A stretch of 64,000 nucleotides of DNA from Monosiga brevicollis MX1 (GCF_000002865.3 NW_001865065.1:139733-203732), one strand, 5' to 3'; counted from the first letter of the stretch, positions 1 to 12,999 are shown. Numbers and translations: made by a program. Notes: a model not told the origin generated them from the letters alone.

Positions 1-138
1 GCTTTTGGGTAGTTGGGCCGTTGGGCAGTAGAGGCAGGGTCCAAAGCCGATGCACCCGCCGGTCAGAAATCGGCGAGCATGTGAGCGCGAGCTCATTGCA
101 TTCGTTCACGTCCTTGGTCTATACCATGGCAAACGTAG

Positions 139-2730
139 GCCCCAGCGGGAACACCTACGGGGCAAAAGCGTCGGCATGAGGAAGATCACGCCCATCAAAA
201 GCGTAACAAGCCACAGCGCGGCCGGGGCCATGGACGCGGAGGCCGAGGTGGTCACGGCGGACGACGCAACTACGCTGGTGCGTGTGCTTTCTCAAGCATC
301 TCATTGGCCAGATCCTTTTGCGGCCCTGGGCTTCGATGTGGTTTGATCGATCTCCTTTTATCTCATCCCTCCTCTTCCATGGCACCAGGCCAATTTCAGC
401 AAAAGGGACAACAGGCCGCACCCGGGCGCTCAGACATGGAGGAGGACGAAACGTTCCAGGTGAGCTGCGATCGACACCGTTCTCGATGCTCATGCTTGCG
501 GTTTTTGCGGTTGTGTTTAACTGCCATACTTGTTTCATCTGATGATCACCCATGCTCCTACCGTCCTCTTGCTTGGCCTCTCGTGCGCTTCCTCATTCGT
601 TGCCTCTTTTTCCAACCCAAATCAGCTGGCCAAAAAGTACTGGGCTGGTGACAAAGTTCAGGCTTACAATGTCGAAGTTGTCCAGCAACTCTTCAACGAC
701 ACGCTGCGCCAGCGCAACTTCAGCAATGCCAAGGTCTGATGGCAGACTCCCACCACCCAGCTCACAGTTGTCCGCGCTCGTCTTGAGGACCTGCCATTGT
801 TTTTTTTTCTCACTTTATCGACTTGCCACAAATGCCCGCAACAGATTTCTATTCTGGAGAATAGTGGATTCTTGGAGCGCTATCTGTGGCCCAACTTTGA
901 TGCCACTGCACCTCGCGAGGTCGTCATTTCAATCCTTTTGATGATCAACGAAAAGTATCTCGAAGGACAGGATGCTCTGGCCTGCATTGAACGCACCCAC
1001 CCAGAGCGCTTTGCTGCCCTGGTCGATCAGGCTTTGACCATTGCCCTTGAAGACGCCACAGCTGCGACTGACAAGGCTACCATCCGGGAACAGACGACCG
1101 CTGTCATTTTTCTTATTCGCTGCTTCCAAAGCCTGGTCGGTCGTCGCAATTGGTGCTGGCCCGCGTGCCAGCAGGTTCCATTGTCGTTATCTGTTTGTAG
1201 ATCCATCCCGTACCTCATTGGAATTGACTTGAATTCATCGCACGCGTAGGAAAAAGAGCTGGTCCGCAAGCAAGTGCAACCTCTGGTGGGCCTTGGCACT
1301 TGGCGCAATCTCCTGCCCAGCCGACGTGAGCAGGCCTTTGAACAGCATCCTCGGCTCAAAAAGGGCTGGAAGGCCATTCACAAGAAACGCGCCAAGCTCC
1401 CGGCAGATGAACAGGTGCATCTTTTGTGACGTGCATGCTGAACTGAGTTCAACAAGTCCAGCGTACATGGATTCCGGGGTGCATCGCGACCCTCTCATCT
1501 TATCTTTTTCTCAGGCTGCGCTGAAGGAGAAGGAATACTTTTTTGGTCGCCTCATTGCCAAGTTTCTTGACATGGTGGACACCTTGGATGCCACCCGCAA
1601 AACACCCCAGCTGCAGTTTTGCGAGCGCACCCTCGAGTTGCTCGTGGACGTCGAAGTGCGTTGGTGCCTTGCTTGGTTCGGCCGCCCGAAATCTTCAGCC
1701 TGCCAGCCCCTCACCTTTGTACTGTTCTTCCAGGCCCTCTTGACCTCGCGACGCTACCTCAACACGGTGGTACAGCACCTCAACGTGGTGACACGCTGCG
1801 AGACGGCGCCGATTGCCACCGCCACCGTCGGTAACCTCTTTGGGCAGCTCTTGCAGATGCTCAAGTTCTACGTCAACTTTGAGATTGATGATTTGAGTGG
1901 CGAACAACTCTCCGAGGATACCATGACAGACATTCATTATGCGCATGTCAAAAAACTGCAGACCGTGGCCTACCGTCATTACGAAGAGCTTCGCGAACTG
2001 GCTTTGCGCAACGTCAGCAGCATTGATACGCGCGAGACCTTTGTTGCGTACATGGACCAGCTTTCCGATGAACGCCTCCGCGAGCTGTGCGCTTCGCTGG
2101 CTCTCATTGCTGACCCCACCGCAGCTGGCAGCGCTGACGACGAGGAGTGCCCTGCTATGCGCCTCAACAGCACCGCCGGCCTACCTCGCGAACGTCTTTT
2201 GCAGGTGCTGGCTGACCGTTACCAGCGCCGCTATTCGCAGCTCGAATCGATCAACGAGATGTCACTCTTTCCTACGGAACAGACCATCTGGGACACGGAT
2301 ATTGTACCCGACGAGCTCTACGTGGACGCCTGTCTGGCCCTTCCCAAGCTGCATTTGCAGTTTTTGACTCTCTTTGACTATCTGCTGCGAAACTTGAATC
2401 TTTTCAACATGGAATCGATTTACGAGATTCGCATGGATCTGGAGGATCATCTGCCTCGCCTGCAACCCTATCTGGGCGCCTATGATGAAGTCAAGTTTGC
2501 TGGATGGTCCAAGATGGCACATCCCATCGATGACTTTCGGGTCGTGGCCGTTGCGCAACCCCGCGTGGGCGAAAGTCACCCGGCCACCGTCCGAGCTGAC
2601 GTCGTGCTCAAACTCGACTCTGTGCGCGACTCTATCCGCCAAGAATGGGAGGCGCTCCGCCGCCACGATGTTGGCTTCTTGGTCACGCTGAAGCCCAATC
2701 ACGCCGATGCCGCCCAAATACCCGACGACA

Positions 2731-2808
<78 letters not shown>

Positions 2809-5800
2809 CAACAGTATGGTGTAGTGGCTGTGCGTGGTTGCGAGGTGGAAGGCATGTTGGATGCTCAGGGTCAGCTGATTGATGAGTATGCCGACAAAGC
2901 ACCCACCCTCTCCAAGTCTCGCGAGCGCACTTTCCGCCTCCTTCTGGACCCCAATCAGTATCAACAGGACATTGTATGTTCGATGCCTTTGTGTCGGCTC
3001 TTGGCTCTTTCCGTTTTGATTCTTGTAATGACCCAGGATGAGGCGTCTGTGCGCGCAGAGGCCTCGCGCCGTGCAAGTGACTCTCATCACTTGTTGTGCT
3101 GACGTTTGTTGTGCTTTGTTTGCTTCTCCTCCTCCTCGCAGGAAGCCTCCATGCATGGCGAGGGCTACGACGTGTACTCCACGTTCAACGTCTTTGTGCG
3201 TCGCAACTCCAAGGAGAACAATTTCAAAGCCGTTCTGGAGACCATTCGCAGTCTCATGAATGCGCAGACCGTGGTACCTGACTGGCTGCATGACATCTTC
3301 TTGGGATACGGCGATCCGGGCGCCGCGCATTACAGCAAAATGCCCGATCAAGCCAAGGATGTGGACTTTTACGATACGTTTGTGGATGCCGAGCATCTCC
3401 GCGAGTCTTTCCCCAACCACGCAGTTCAGGTAGGCCCCCCACAACAACTTGGTGGTCAGGCCCCCAGGCTTGACTACATTATTCTCAACCCAATGATCTG
3501 CTTTCCGTCCTTGTTTTGTTAGTTTCCCGAAGGTGCCGAGGCTGCGCCCCCGCCCTACAAAGTTGCCTTTGAAGAGCCTGCTGAGGACAAGGGCAAGGAC
3601 GCCAATGCCCGTGCCTTGGTCAAGCCTTACACGACAGAAATGCGCGGGCCCTATCCTCAGAACGTGCCGCGCCGCAATGCTATTCGCTTCACACCCACGC
3701 AGGTTGGGGTCTTTGCCACAATGTGACGACTCGATGCGGCATCACAACTGCATTGTCTCTAATGCATCAATGCTCTGCTTTTACACTCGCACCAACCATA
3801 GACGGAGGCCATCCGGTCAGGCATCCAACATGGTCTGACGGTGGTGGTGGGACCGCCCGGTACTGGTAAAACGGATGTTGCGGTGCAGATTATCAACAAC
3901 CTTTATCACGCCCACCCCGAGCAGCGCACTTTAATTGTGACGCATTCGAATCAGGCTCTGAACCAGCTTTTTGAAAAAATCATGGCTTTGGACATTCAGG
4001 AAAAGCATCTCCTGCGCCTCGGTCGCGGCGAGGAGCAGCTGAACACGACCAAGGATTTTACACGGTATGATTCAGCCCGAGGCGATCTTGGCGACATTGC
4101 GCAGCCACAAGAAACCATGTTACAGCCACACGCTGAATGGCCATGATCGTTCTTGCTTGTTTGTTGCTTTGCCCCTCCTCCTTCCTCCGTCCTTCTGATT
4201 TTTTCTGGCCCTGCTTTGATTGATGACCTAGGTATGGTCGTGTCAACTTTATTTTGGGACACCGCATGGAGCTACTGTCGGAGGTCAAGCGTCTGTCCGA
4301 GACTCTGGAAGACATTTCAGCGCAGCTCGAGTACACATGCGAAACGGCTGGCCACTTTTACATCTATCACGTAGAGCCGCGGTGGAAAAAGTATTGGGCA
4401 GCTCTGCCGGCCGATGATTCCCAGGCCACGGCTGAGGACTTGCAACGTTTGGCTGCGACCTTCCCCTTCCACGCCTTTTTCGCCAATGCGCAGCAGCCTC
4501 TGTTCGCAGGTCAATCGTACGCGCAAGATGTGGAGATGGCGCGCGGGTGCCAACACTACATTGATGACATCTTCAACACCCTGAGTGAATATCGCGCCTT
4601 TGAGCTTTTGCACAAGGTCGGTGGCGCTTCCCCCCTCTTTGTTGCCCGGGCTTCCCGTTTGGTCAAACAAGTTTAAGAACTCTATCGTAGAGACGCATTT
4701 GGCGGAAAGCGGTGCCTCTCATCCAACACCTTGGGGTCTTGCCACCACCATAGAACAAGGATCGCACGCGCTACCTCATGGTCAAGGAGGCCCGCATCAT
4801 CGCCATGACGTGTACCTACGCCGCGCTAATGCGCGAGGATCTGGCCAGCTACGGCTTTCGCTACGACAACATCGTGATGGAAGAGTCTGCCCAAATCCTT
4901 GAAGTGGAGACGTTCATCCCGCTGGTTTTGCAAAACCCGCAGGATGGACGCAATCTACTAAAGCGTGTCACGCTCATTGGTGATCACAACCAGGTGAGGT
5001 CTCATCTGATCATCATCGGGTCGCTTCCTGCTCTAGGCTTGTTTTATGCGAACAAGTCCAAAAAAGCATGTCTGTCTGCGTGCCTTGGCTGCCCCGATAA
5101 CTCATTCTTGACTTGCGTGTGCGTCTGCGTGTGCTATTAGCTTCCTCCCGTCATTCGCAACCCGGCCTTCAAGAAGTTTTGCAATCTCGAGCAGTCCATG
5201 TTTACACGCTTTGTGCGCTTGGGTGTGCCCCACGTACAACTCGATGCCCAGGGCCGTATGCGCCCATCCATGGCCGATCTTTACCGTTGGAACTACACCA
5301 ATCTCAACGATCTGCCCCACATTGGTGCGCGCCCCGAGTTTGCGGTGGCCAACCCTGGCTTCCGCTACGAGTACCAGCTCATCGACGTTGGCGACTATCA
5401 AGGCAAGGGTGAGATGGTCCCCTCACCCCACTTTATCCAGAACCTGGGCGAGGCCGAATACGTGGTGGCCACGTACATGTACATGCGCCTTTTGGGCTAC
5501 CCGGCCGAGCGTATCACGATTCTGACCACGTACAACGGTCAGAAGGAGCTGATTCGCGATGTTGTGCGTGCACGATGCTTGTCTCACCCCCTCTTTGGAA
5601 GTCCAGCCGTGGTATGTACTTTCCTCTTGGCCATCACATCGCCTCCTGCTTGGCCCAGCTTGTCCTGCGTCTAGCGTGTACCGTGGATCTGATCCAAGCT
5701 AGAATCTGATTGGTTACAATTGGTGTCGCTGACAAGGTCGTTCTTCCTGCGTTGTGGGGTGTTTCATGCTGCAGATCGAAACGGTCGACAAGTACCAGGG

Positions 5801-6818
5801 CTCACAAAATGACTACGTGCTGCTTTCGCTCGTCCGCACCCGGCATGCGGGTTTCTTGCGCGATGTTCGTCGCCTCATCGTCGCTCTGTCGCGTGCGCGC
5901 CTCGGCCTGTACATTTTCGCTCGGTATGTACCCATGATAAACTGGCTTGACACACACTCACACACACACACACACCCATGTACCCATGTACCCATGTACC
6001 CATGTACCCTTGACTGGTTCCCATGATTTCCTCACACTTGATTGGGACTGTGTGTATCTATGGACAGCGTGGCATTGTTTGACAAAGTGCCGGAGCTGGA
6101 GCACGTCTTTAACCTCCTGAAAGAGCGCCCCACCACCATGCAGCTCTATCCCAATGAGTCGTACACGGAAACACTCCGGCCGGTGGATCAGGCTTCAGAG
6201 GAAGAGGCCGTGGTAGAAGTGACCAACATGGAGCACATGGCGCAGAGCGTCTACAGCATGGCCGTGGAGCGTTTGCGGGAAGTCAACCAGGGCGCGCAGG
6301 AGCAAGTACATCCTGGCAATCAGGATGAGGCTGAAGTGACTGGGGACAATGACGACGCCGAGGTGAAGGAGAGTGAGGCTATGGACCAGGACGCTGATGG
6401 TGCTGAAGAACAAGCCAATGGTGTCAGTGACGCCAAGGCTGCCCCCATGGAAACGGCAGCGGAGCCAGATGAAGAGGCTCAGCCTGCCGAGGAGCCTGCG
6501 CCGGTAGCTTCCGAGTCGTCAGCTTCTGCTTCCGACAACGAGACACTGACAGAAGAGGATGTCAAGAAGATGAAGGTGCGGCATGGGCCTCTCTTTGTGA
6601 TCACTCGTTTGTTTGTTTGTTTGTCTGCATAATTGCTTGTTTCGTTCTCTGCGCAAAATCTCTGGCAAAATCTGACTCAACTCCTGTATTTTGACGCTCT
6701 TTCTCCTCCCAAGGTTGCCGAACTCAAGGAGGCATTGCAAGCACGACAAATTGCGTTTGACTCAAAGGATCGAAAGGCGGAACTTCAGGAGCATCTGCTG
6801 AAGGCCATTTCTTCCTAG
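139..6818 (+). CDS. AQR: Aquarius intron-binding spliceosomal RNA helicase (multi-exon; 5' end uncertain)
   Basis: Orthologue of AQR/EMB-4, an SF1 helicase of the intron-binding complex that contacts introns upstream of the branch site. The N-terminal scaffold and the helicase core both follow the family in order. Visible core motifs are Walker A GPPGTGKT near 3850, the DEAD-box-equivalent MEESAQ near 4880, LDAQGR near 5245, and [16 protein letters not shown] then [13 protein letters not shown] at 5800-5923. Supported exons are 139-277, 389-459, 626-733, 845-1135, 1250-1414, 1515-1655, 1734-2735, 2809-2973, 3142-3429, 3523-3702, 3802-4064, 4232-4616, 4754-4993, 5141-5611, 5775-5923, 6068-6574 and 6714-6818. 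The first exons encode an RGG-rich segment. It contains no ATG, so the true start lies upstream of 139 and was not resolved. A 73-T run lies between two exon blocks. The end has an acidic tail plus a SAP-like motif not known to me in human AQR. Confidence 0.93.
2736..2808 (+). repeat. 73-base poly-T homopolymer inside the AQR reading frame
   Basis: An uninterrupted run of 73 T follows the codons for DDMP and precedes CAACAG and the conserved [10 protein letters not shown] block. Read through, it gives 24 phenylalanines and then shifts the frame by one base. It resembles the pyrimidine tract of a 3' splice site, but I see no GT donor immediately upstream that preserves the conserved protein. 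Expansion, assembly error or an unusual intron are all possible. Confidence 0.9.
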
Positions 6819-7700
6819 TTGATTAGCCATACAGCGATCGGCACTTGCCGGTGACAAGCCAAATTTAACAAACGATGCCACTGATTTTTGAAGCATTTGT
6901 GTGAATGTTGCTGATTTGGCGCCTGTCCGCCCTTTGCACAAACAAGCAAATCACCACATCCCGATCACAAAATACGGCACAGAAGATTTTGATGATTTCT
7001 TGAAGAAATCATCGTTGGATGCAATCAGTTATCAGTTGCTGATCTTCGAGACTAGACAAATCAAACCCGAATGAGAGATGATTGGCACAACACGAGCAAG
7101 ACTTGGTTAACAGCTTCCTCAAAAACCCACGGAAACAACCAAGAACCATGCTCGGACTGTCTCATGTCGACCGCACACATAAGGAATAAGTATGAGAAGA
7201 ATGAATTATGAGGGAAAAGATGAGGAGAAAAGGCCAAATCGATTTGATAGAAAAAAAAAAAAATGGAACACAGTGTCATGCTGATGAAGGGTGAGTCGCT
7301 TAATGGAGGTTGGAGAATGAAGAGGATTGGCGCGCCGGAATCATGTCTGAGAATCCTTGCTAAACGTAGTAACATTCACGAAGGAAAGTCGTGGGATGGT
7401 AATATGTGGCTCAGGGCTAATAGCGACAACGGCGCACGGGTCACAAGAAGAAAAACAATCAAACGGCGGCACATGCACACAGGTAGTCCACAAGTCGCAA
7501 CACATGAGTGCAGAGGTAGAACGATGGTCGATGGGCTGGCGTCATTATCACGATAAAAAGTGACGGAAGCGGTCGAAAATTAAGAAGCAAGAACAAGAAA
7601 TTTTGAAAAAAAAAAACAAAAACAGCAACTCAGGGCAGATCGTTGTGGTCACGCTAGCAAAGTTCAATGGGTTTGTGGCTCTTGCAGAAGTGGGCGCGGT
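6819..7700. other. Convergent intergenic region between AQR and NEK
   Basis: This 880-bp stretch lies between two stop codons on opposite strands. It is richer in A and T than the flanking exons, has short A-runs near 7250 and 7605, and should hold the 3' untranslated regions of both genes. I see no convincing gene or RNA in it. Confidence 0.6.
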
Positions 7701-9136
7701 TTAGACCACGGCTGACTTGGTGAGCGCTGCGCTGACTGGGCGTGAAGGGCCATTGAAACGCGTGTTCATTTCTTGTGCAACGCGATGGATGTAGCCAATG
7801 TCCGGCCGCTCCTCGGGCTGGGCTCGGATACACATGGCCACAAGGGCGCGCAATTGCTCCGAGTAGAGATCGGCGGGTAGGGGCGGATATGCGCACTTGT
7901 CAATCTTCTTGCACAAAGTGTAGAGGCTGAGCTGATCGCCGTAGAATGGCGATTGCAAAGCAGCCATCTATGTTCATGAACCACGCAGCTGAGGTGCGCA
8001 CGAATGCAGGCGAAAAACAAAATGTGTCTGCTCTGGGGTGGCAGCAAAAGCGGCAGGAGAGACAGGCAGACTGACCTCGTAGAGAAGACAACCGAGGGAC
8101 CAGATGTCCGAGGCAAAGTGATAGGGCTGTTCCCGAATGCGCTCCGGCGACATATCTGTCACAGCGGCAGCAAATGAGAAAACAGGAGGTCCAGCAGGTG
8201 GCTCTCGCGCCGGGAGTCAATGCAAGAACACGACGTACAGTAGGGTGTGCCCACGAGCGAATGGGCCACGTTGGTCTTGGTGCTAAAGTAACGGCTCAAG
8301 CCGAGATCACCGAGCTTGACCACACCTTCCGCCGTGATGAAGACGTTGGCAGGCTTGATGTCTCGATGCATCACGCGGCAGGTGTGCATGTGCTCGAGAG
8401 CGGAACAGAGCTGCTGAAAGTATTTCCAGATGGAAGCTTCAGGAATGAGGCGACGTTGCTTGCGAAAGTGCTTGATCATGCGACTCAAATCTCCAGCGTC
8501 GGCCAGCTCGAGCACAATGTTGAGCTGTACGCCATTCACACACACCCATCCACGAGGCAAGGTCAATGGCAGGGTGAGGAAGAAGAATCTGAAAAAGGGG
8601 AGGAGCAGGCGTGGGCAACAAGCCAGGCTGATCAAGGTTAGATCGGGACAACAACTAACTGACCTCATTGTTAGCGATGAAGGAGGCGAGGTACTGGATA
8701 ATGTTGTGATGGTTGAGAGACTTGAGCAGATCAATCTCTTTGACGCAATCCGAGCGTGCTTTGGCATCCATCATGTCAAAGATCTAACAGTTTGGCAGGG
8801 CGAGCAGCAGTCAGCCCGTCGAGCGCTGAAAACATGTGGTGGCAATTTGTGGCTTCTGTGTACAGAGCATGGACCTCTTCATGGCAGATAGGCCCCACGC
8901 TTTTTGGTTGTGAGGGAGGCAAACTTTGGCCAGGCTCTCTGTGGCTACGAGTTGCATACCTGGACCTTCTTGAGGGCAACGTAGCGATTGTCAACGGTGC
9001 ACCGGGCACGGTAGACAACGCTAAACTGGCCACGGCCAACCTTGCGCTCGACCTCATAGTTGGCCAGATCCCCGTAATATTCTTGACCGGGAAGACCGCC
9101 GCTGGGCTGCAAAGGCACATCGGGAGAGGCGTCCAT
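7701..9136 (-). CDS. NEK6/NEK7-like serine/threonine kinase
   Basis: NIMA-related mitotic kinase of the short NEK6/NEK7 type, which in animals acts in spindle assembly and centrosome separation. Exons run 9136-8960, 8783-8664, 8524-8239, 8155-8076 and 7967-7701. The glycine loop [14 protein letters not shown] lysine, [13 protein letters not shown] hinge, HRDIKPANV catalytic loop, DLG in place of DFG (normal for NEK6/7), VGTPYYMSPERI and [20 protein letters not shown] are all present. The protein ends soon after the kinase domain, as NEK6/7 do. The start gives MDASPDVP and a short N-terminal extension. An in-frame upstream methionine exists but would add an unconserved segment. NEK6 and NEK7 cannot be told apart here, so this is probably the pre-duplication orthologue. 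Confidence 0.92.
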
Positions 9137-9495
9137 GGCGGCTGGATGGGCGAGGGTACAAAGATGAACGTCAAGAGTTGTTGCTCGCCTCGAAGCGCCA
9201 GCAACAAATAGGGCAGAGCCAAGTGTGAAGCGCCCAAAACCTGGAGCGCGAGCAAGAGCGTTTGCCGGGTGAGTAGTGGCCCACACGACGAGAGCCCTAC
9301 CCCTGGCCTCTGTCTCCCTCTCCTTGACATCCATCCCCGACGACGAGCCCAAGCAACGCTAACGGCAGCCGGGCGGCAGCTCCATGTTATCTCCTTACCA
9401 CAGTAGCACAGCAAAGTGCGCAAATCCACCAGCGCGAGCTGAACACCGCTGCCGCTGCCCTTTTGGCTTTTCCTTGCTGACACAACAACACGCGC

Positions 9496-9531
<36 letters not shown>

Positions 9532-9572
9532 CAAGAAGAAAAATGTTATGTGTGCTGTGTGTGTGTGTGTGT

Positions 9573-9640
<68 letters not shown>

Positions 9641-10183
9641 CGCTCGCTCCGTCTTGTGTGTCTCAGGGACTGGCCTGGGAGGAAGGACGGGACGTAAGTA
9701 GAGGGGTTGATTGTTGATTTGGAAATTGAAAAGCGGGTGAAGGAGGCCAGCGCATCAACGATTGCTTCAGCCCATGCGCTGCCACTTTTTCTATTCAGCA
9801 TCCCTGGGTGGGTGTTTTCTGCAACTGAAGCTGTGGACAGCCGGCTCGGCCTCGTGTACCACACCGACATCCTTTGAAGCTCCCTCTTACTGATATAACA
9901 TCAGAATCATGTTGGCTTGCATCGCACGAGCAAAAGATGCGGCTGCCCTTGCTCTTTTGGACAGAATGGGGCTCGGGATGTGGTTGTCAAGCACGTCCAA
10001 CCACACCCAAAACCGATTTTATAAGGTAGCTGGCTTGTAATTGTCACACTTGAAACAAATTGGCATTGCCCCAAATGTCCAAAAGATCAGTATGAGAGTT
10101 GAAGCTGTGCGTATGGTACATGGTGCACATGGTATGAGGACCAAGCTGGGCCTTGATTACTGTTTGTAACTGCAGTCACGATG
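9137..10183. other. Intergenic region upstream of NEK
   Basis: About 1 kb separates the NEK start from the stop of the next minus-strand gene. It should carry the NEK promoter. A (TG)n/(CT)n compound microsatellite occupies its middle. No coding sequence is recognisable in the remainder. Confidence 0.55.
9498..9650. repeat. Compound (TG)n-(TG)n-(CT)n microsatellite
   Basis: Two TG tracts (about 9498-9530 and 9555-9577) run into a CT tract of about 60 bases ending in CGCT repeats. Read as protein it gives only low-complexity VCV and SLSL strings, so it is not coding. Confidence 0.95.
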
Positions 10184-12487
10184 CTACTGCTGCAGCGCGC
10201 GCAACATGGAGGTGATGGTGGCCGTGACTTGTGCAAACTCATGCTCGGCATCGGGTAGCGAATACATGTGCGACATGATGTTGTTGCCCCGGGTAAAAAG
10301 TTCCACGCTACGCACATCCGCCCCCCCGTATGTAGCACGTCAGCTTACAGCAGAATTAACCGCAGCAGAGATATGGTGCAGCGCCACCGGGTGGTCTTGG
10401 CTTGGGCGTGAACGGGCCATACTCGTACCTGCGCAGGTTCGGTCCAAACTGGGCCTCGAGGCCCGGGTAGATGGAGCTGGCTCGAAAGTTGATCACCTCG
10501 TCGTGACGGTGGAAGATGCAGAACGAGCGCTAACAGAAGAAGGATCAAAGCCGGACATGCCACTGTGAACATGTGGGCGGTTCGCATCCCCAACACCCAG
10601 CTGCCGCAGGGCGAGTAAGCAAAGGACAAGAAGAATACACGCATCCGGGAAAACTGACGTCAGGGTCCCAGCGTGTGTTGGCGCCCAGGTCCCAGTAGGC
10701 AAATTTGAGCATATTGGCTGCCAGTGGGCCCATGAGCGCCGTCTTGCCCAGCACATAGCCTGTGCACACCCATCCGGGAGGATGAGTCGAATGGAGGCCA
10801 GAAGCAAAAATAACAACGAGGGCCGGTTCGATGAACCAAAAGCAGCTCTCGATGACTTGTCGATCAGTCAACGTGCAGCTTACCGCCAACCAGGCCTGCC
10901 AACACAGCCCAACGCATGTGTTGATACTCTGGAAAGAGCGCACCCGTCGTCATGTGGTAACCCAGGGCCTATGACGTGCGACGCGACTCTGTCAGGCTTT
11001 ACAAGACCACGGTTCACGCTGGCGGCGGGCTGGAAATGACTAAACAACAACAAACACGGCACGTACGGCCACAACACCAAGGGCGCATCCCATAAAAGGA
11101 CCCAGCATGGACATGAAATGGGCTGCAACCGTGGGCAAAGTCCTGCCAGGCGAGTGATCCACCCACACCGTGCCTTGTTAGGAGCATGGCCACGCATGGT
11201 AGAGGGCAATGCCAGTACTGTCACGGGGCCGCTAAATCGGGAACCAATCGAAGCAAAGGCTCCACGCACGAGAAGGTTCGATCATAGACGCGAAGGGCGC
11301 TGGGGAAAATGGTCGACAGCTCGCCCACAACGCCACCACCCAGGCTGTGTCCATACAGAATCAGGTTGGATTCGGTAGCACCAAGGTCCATGGCATACTT
11401 GACTGCGGCCTCGCCATCCTTACAGAGGTCAGCCGCCACAAAGGGCCAGCTGTTTTCGAGCACCGCACACCGTCACGAATAATTCAGAAATACAAGGGCA
11501 TTCTCAAGGTTTAGGTCCGTGTGTCTCGGGGTCTCGGAGTGCACTGGCTGAGGGGTGAGCGTACCCTTGTGAATCCCCAACACCGCGGTAGTTGAAAGCA
11601 ATAACATGCACGTTGAGCGCTCGACTGTAGTGCTCAAGCTGCTTGCCAATCTACGCGTTGCAAACACGCCTCGTGGGTCAGAAGCTGGCCAGCGAGATGC
11701 CAGCGGCAGGACACACAATCGAGCCAGACCTGCTCGTAGATGACGCCATTTGCATTGAACCACACAAGGTAGCGATCCGGACCCGTGGTCCGCCCTGGAG
11801 CCGGCAGGTGAATGCCGTCCAGTAGCAAGCCTGAGATACAGCCGCGCGACAATGAGCAGGAAAATCAGCTTTAAAAGGTGTCCAACGGCACTGTGGAGGC
11901 TTGCCGCAGTCGCAAAGAATCAAGGATCGACGCTCGTACCGTCGGCAGTTGGGATACGAATCTGCTTGGCAAGCGGGTTTTGCAAAAGATACTCTGCGCG
12001 CAGCTCTTGCCGGTTGACCAGCTGAGCCACGAGGATGGAGGGCAAGATCTAGCCATAGCCGTGCATGCGGGCTGATAAGATGGCCATGGCATGGCTCTGA
12101 CGCGGCTCGGAGCGGGTGCAGCCAACGCATTTCACACGCGCGTACGAAAAGAGGCGTCAAAAGCAGGGACTTGACGATTAAAAAGATGAGCCAAGTTGAG
12201 GCGCCCCACATTGGCAAAGCGGCGAGTCCACGCGCCAAAGGCTAGGTCGACATGAGCAGGAACAGAGGCGCCACGAGGACACACGCAAGCTGGCTGAGCG
12301 GCAGACAGGCACTGGAATCAACGACGTATATCATGCAAAGTATAAGCATGGTTTAAACGAGCAAACGCGGAGGTACCGTGGTCAGAGGCAAGTAGTGTAT
12401 GGCCTGCAAGATACCCGTCAGGGCCAACCCCACGGCCACTGGGCCATTGAGGTTGAGCACAGCCGGCAGGCTCGACACCAAGCCCAT
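10184..12487 (-). CDS. Membrane-anchored alpha/beta hydrolase
   Basis: Serine hydrolase of the alpha/beta fold, substrate unknown. A first exon beginning MGLVSSLPAVLN (12487-12377) and the next exon (from about 12312) encode hydrophobic segments, suggesting an N-terminal membrane anchor. Later exons read IRIPTADGLLLDGIHLPAPG, then YLVWFNANGVIYEQ, then FNYRGVGDSQG (11651 to about 11558), then the nucleophile elbow LILYGHSLGGGVV (11463 to about 11270). The last exons give FCIFHRHDEVINF with a candidate acidic residue, and LPDAEHEFAQV with a candidate histidine, so a Ser-Asp-His triad is visible in order. The stop is TAG at 10186-10184. The pattern recalls the DUF818-like hydrolases known from chlamydiae and protists, but this is from memory. 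Some middle exon edges around 11000-11250 are uncertain. Confidence 0.78.
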
Positions 12488-12496
12488 CTTGCTTTT

Positions 12497-12499
<3 letters not shown>

Positions 12500-12536
<37 letters not shown>

Positions 12537-12690
12537 AAAAAAATATGAGAGAGAGAGAGAGCTTGAGAGCTTGAGAGAGAGAGCTTGAGAGAGAGAGCTT
12601 GAGTGAGAGTTTGGGAGAGAGAGATAGAGTTTGAGAGTTTGAGAGAGAGAGTTTGAGAGTTTGAGAGAGAGAGAGAAAGAGAAAGAGCTT

Positions 12691-12749
<59 letters not shown>

Positions 12750-12837
12750 CTTGAAAGAGAGAGATTTTGAGAGAGATTTTGAGAGAGATTTTGAGAGAGA
12801 TTTTGAGAGAGAGAGAGTGTGTGTGTGTGTGTGTGTG
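12500..12837. repeat. (GA)n-rich compound low-complexity tract
   Basis: Interrupted GA repeats with GAGCTTGA, GAGTTTGA and GAGATTTT variants, ending in a GT tract. It lies between the hydrolase start and the stop of the upstream gene, so it sits in or near the hydrolase promoter. Long open frames across it encode only SLSLSL-type strings. Confidence 0.93.
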
Positions 12838-12999
12838 TTTTGTGATGAAGAACAGATTCCCCGAGCTGACACAACTCTCGATTCTAATGGGGCTGCTGGA
12901 CCGGTGTTGATCAGGTAGACGGACGTGGAGCACACAAAACAGGGACGGTACTGGTCAACATGGTCATCATGCCAAGGTTTGGTCGATGGCCCTTGGTTC

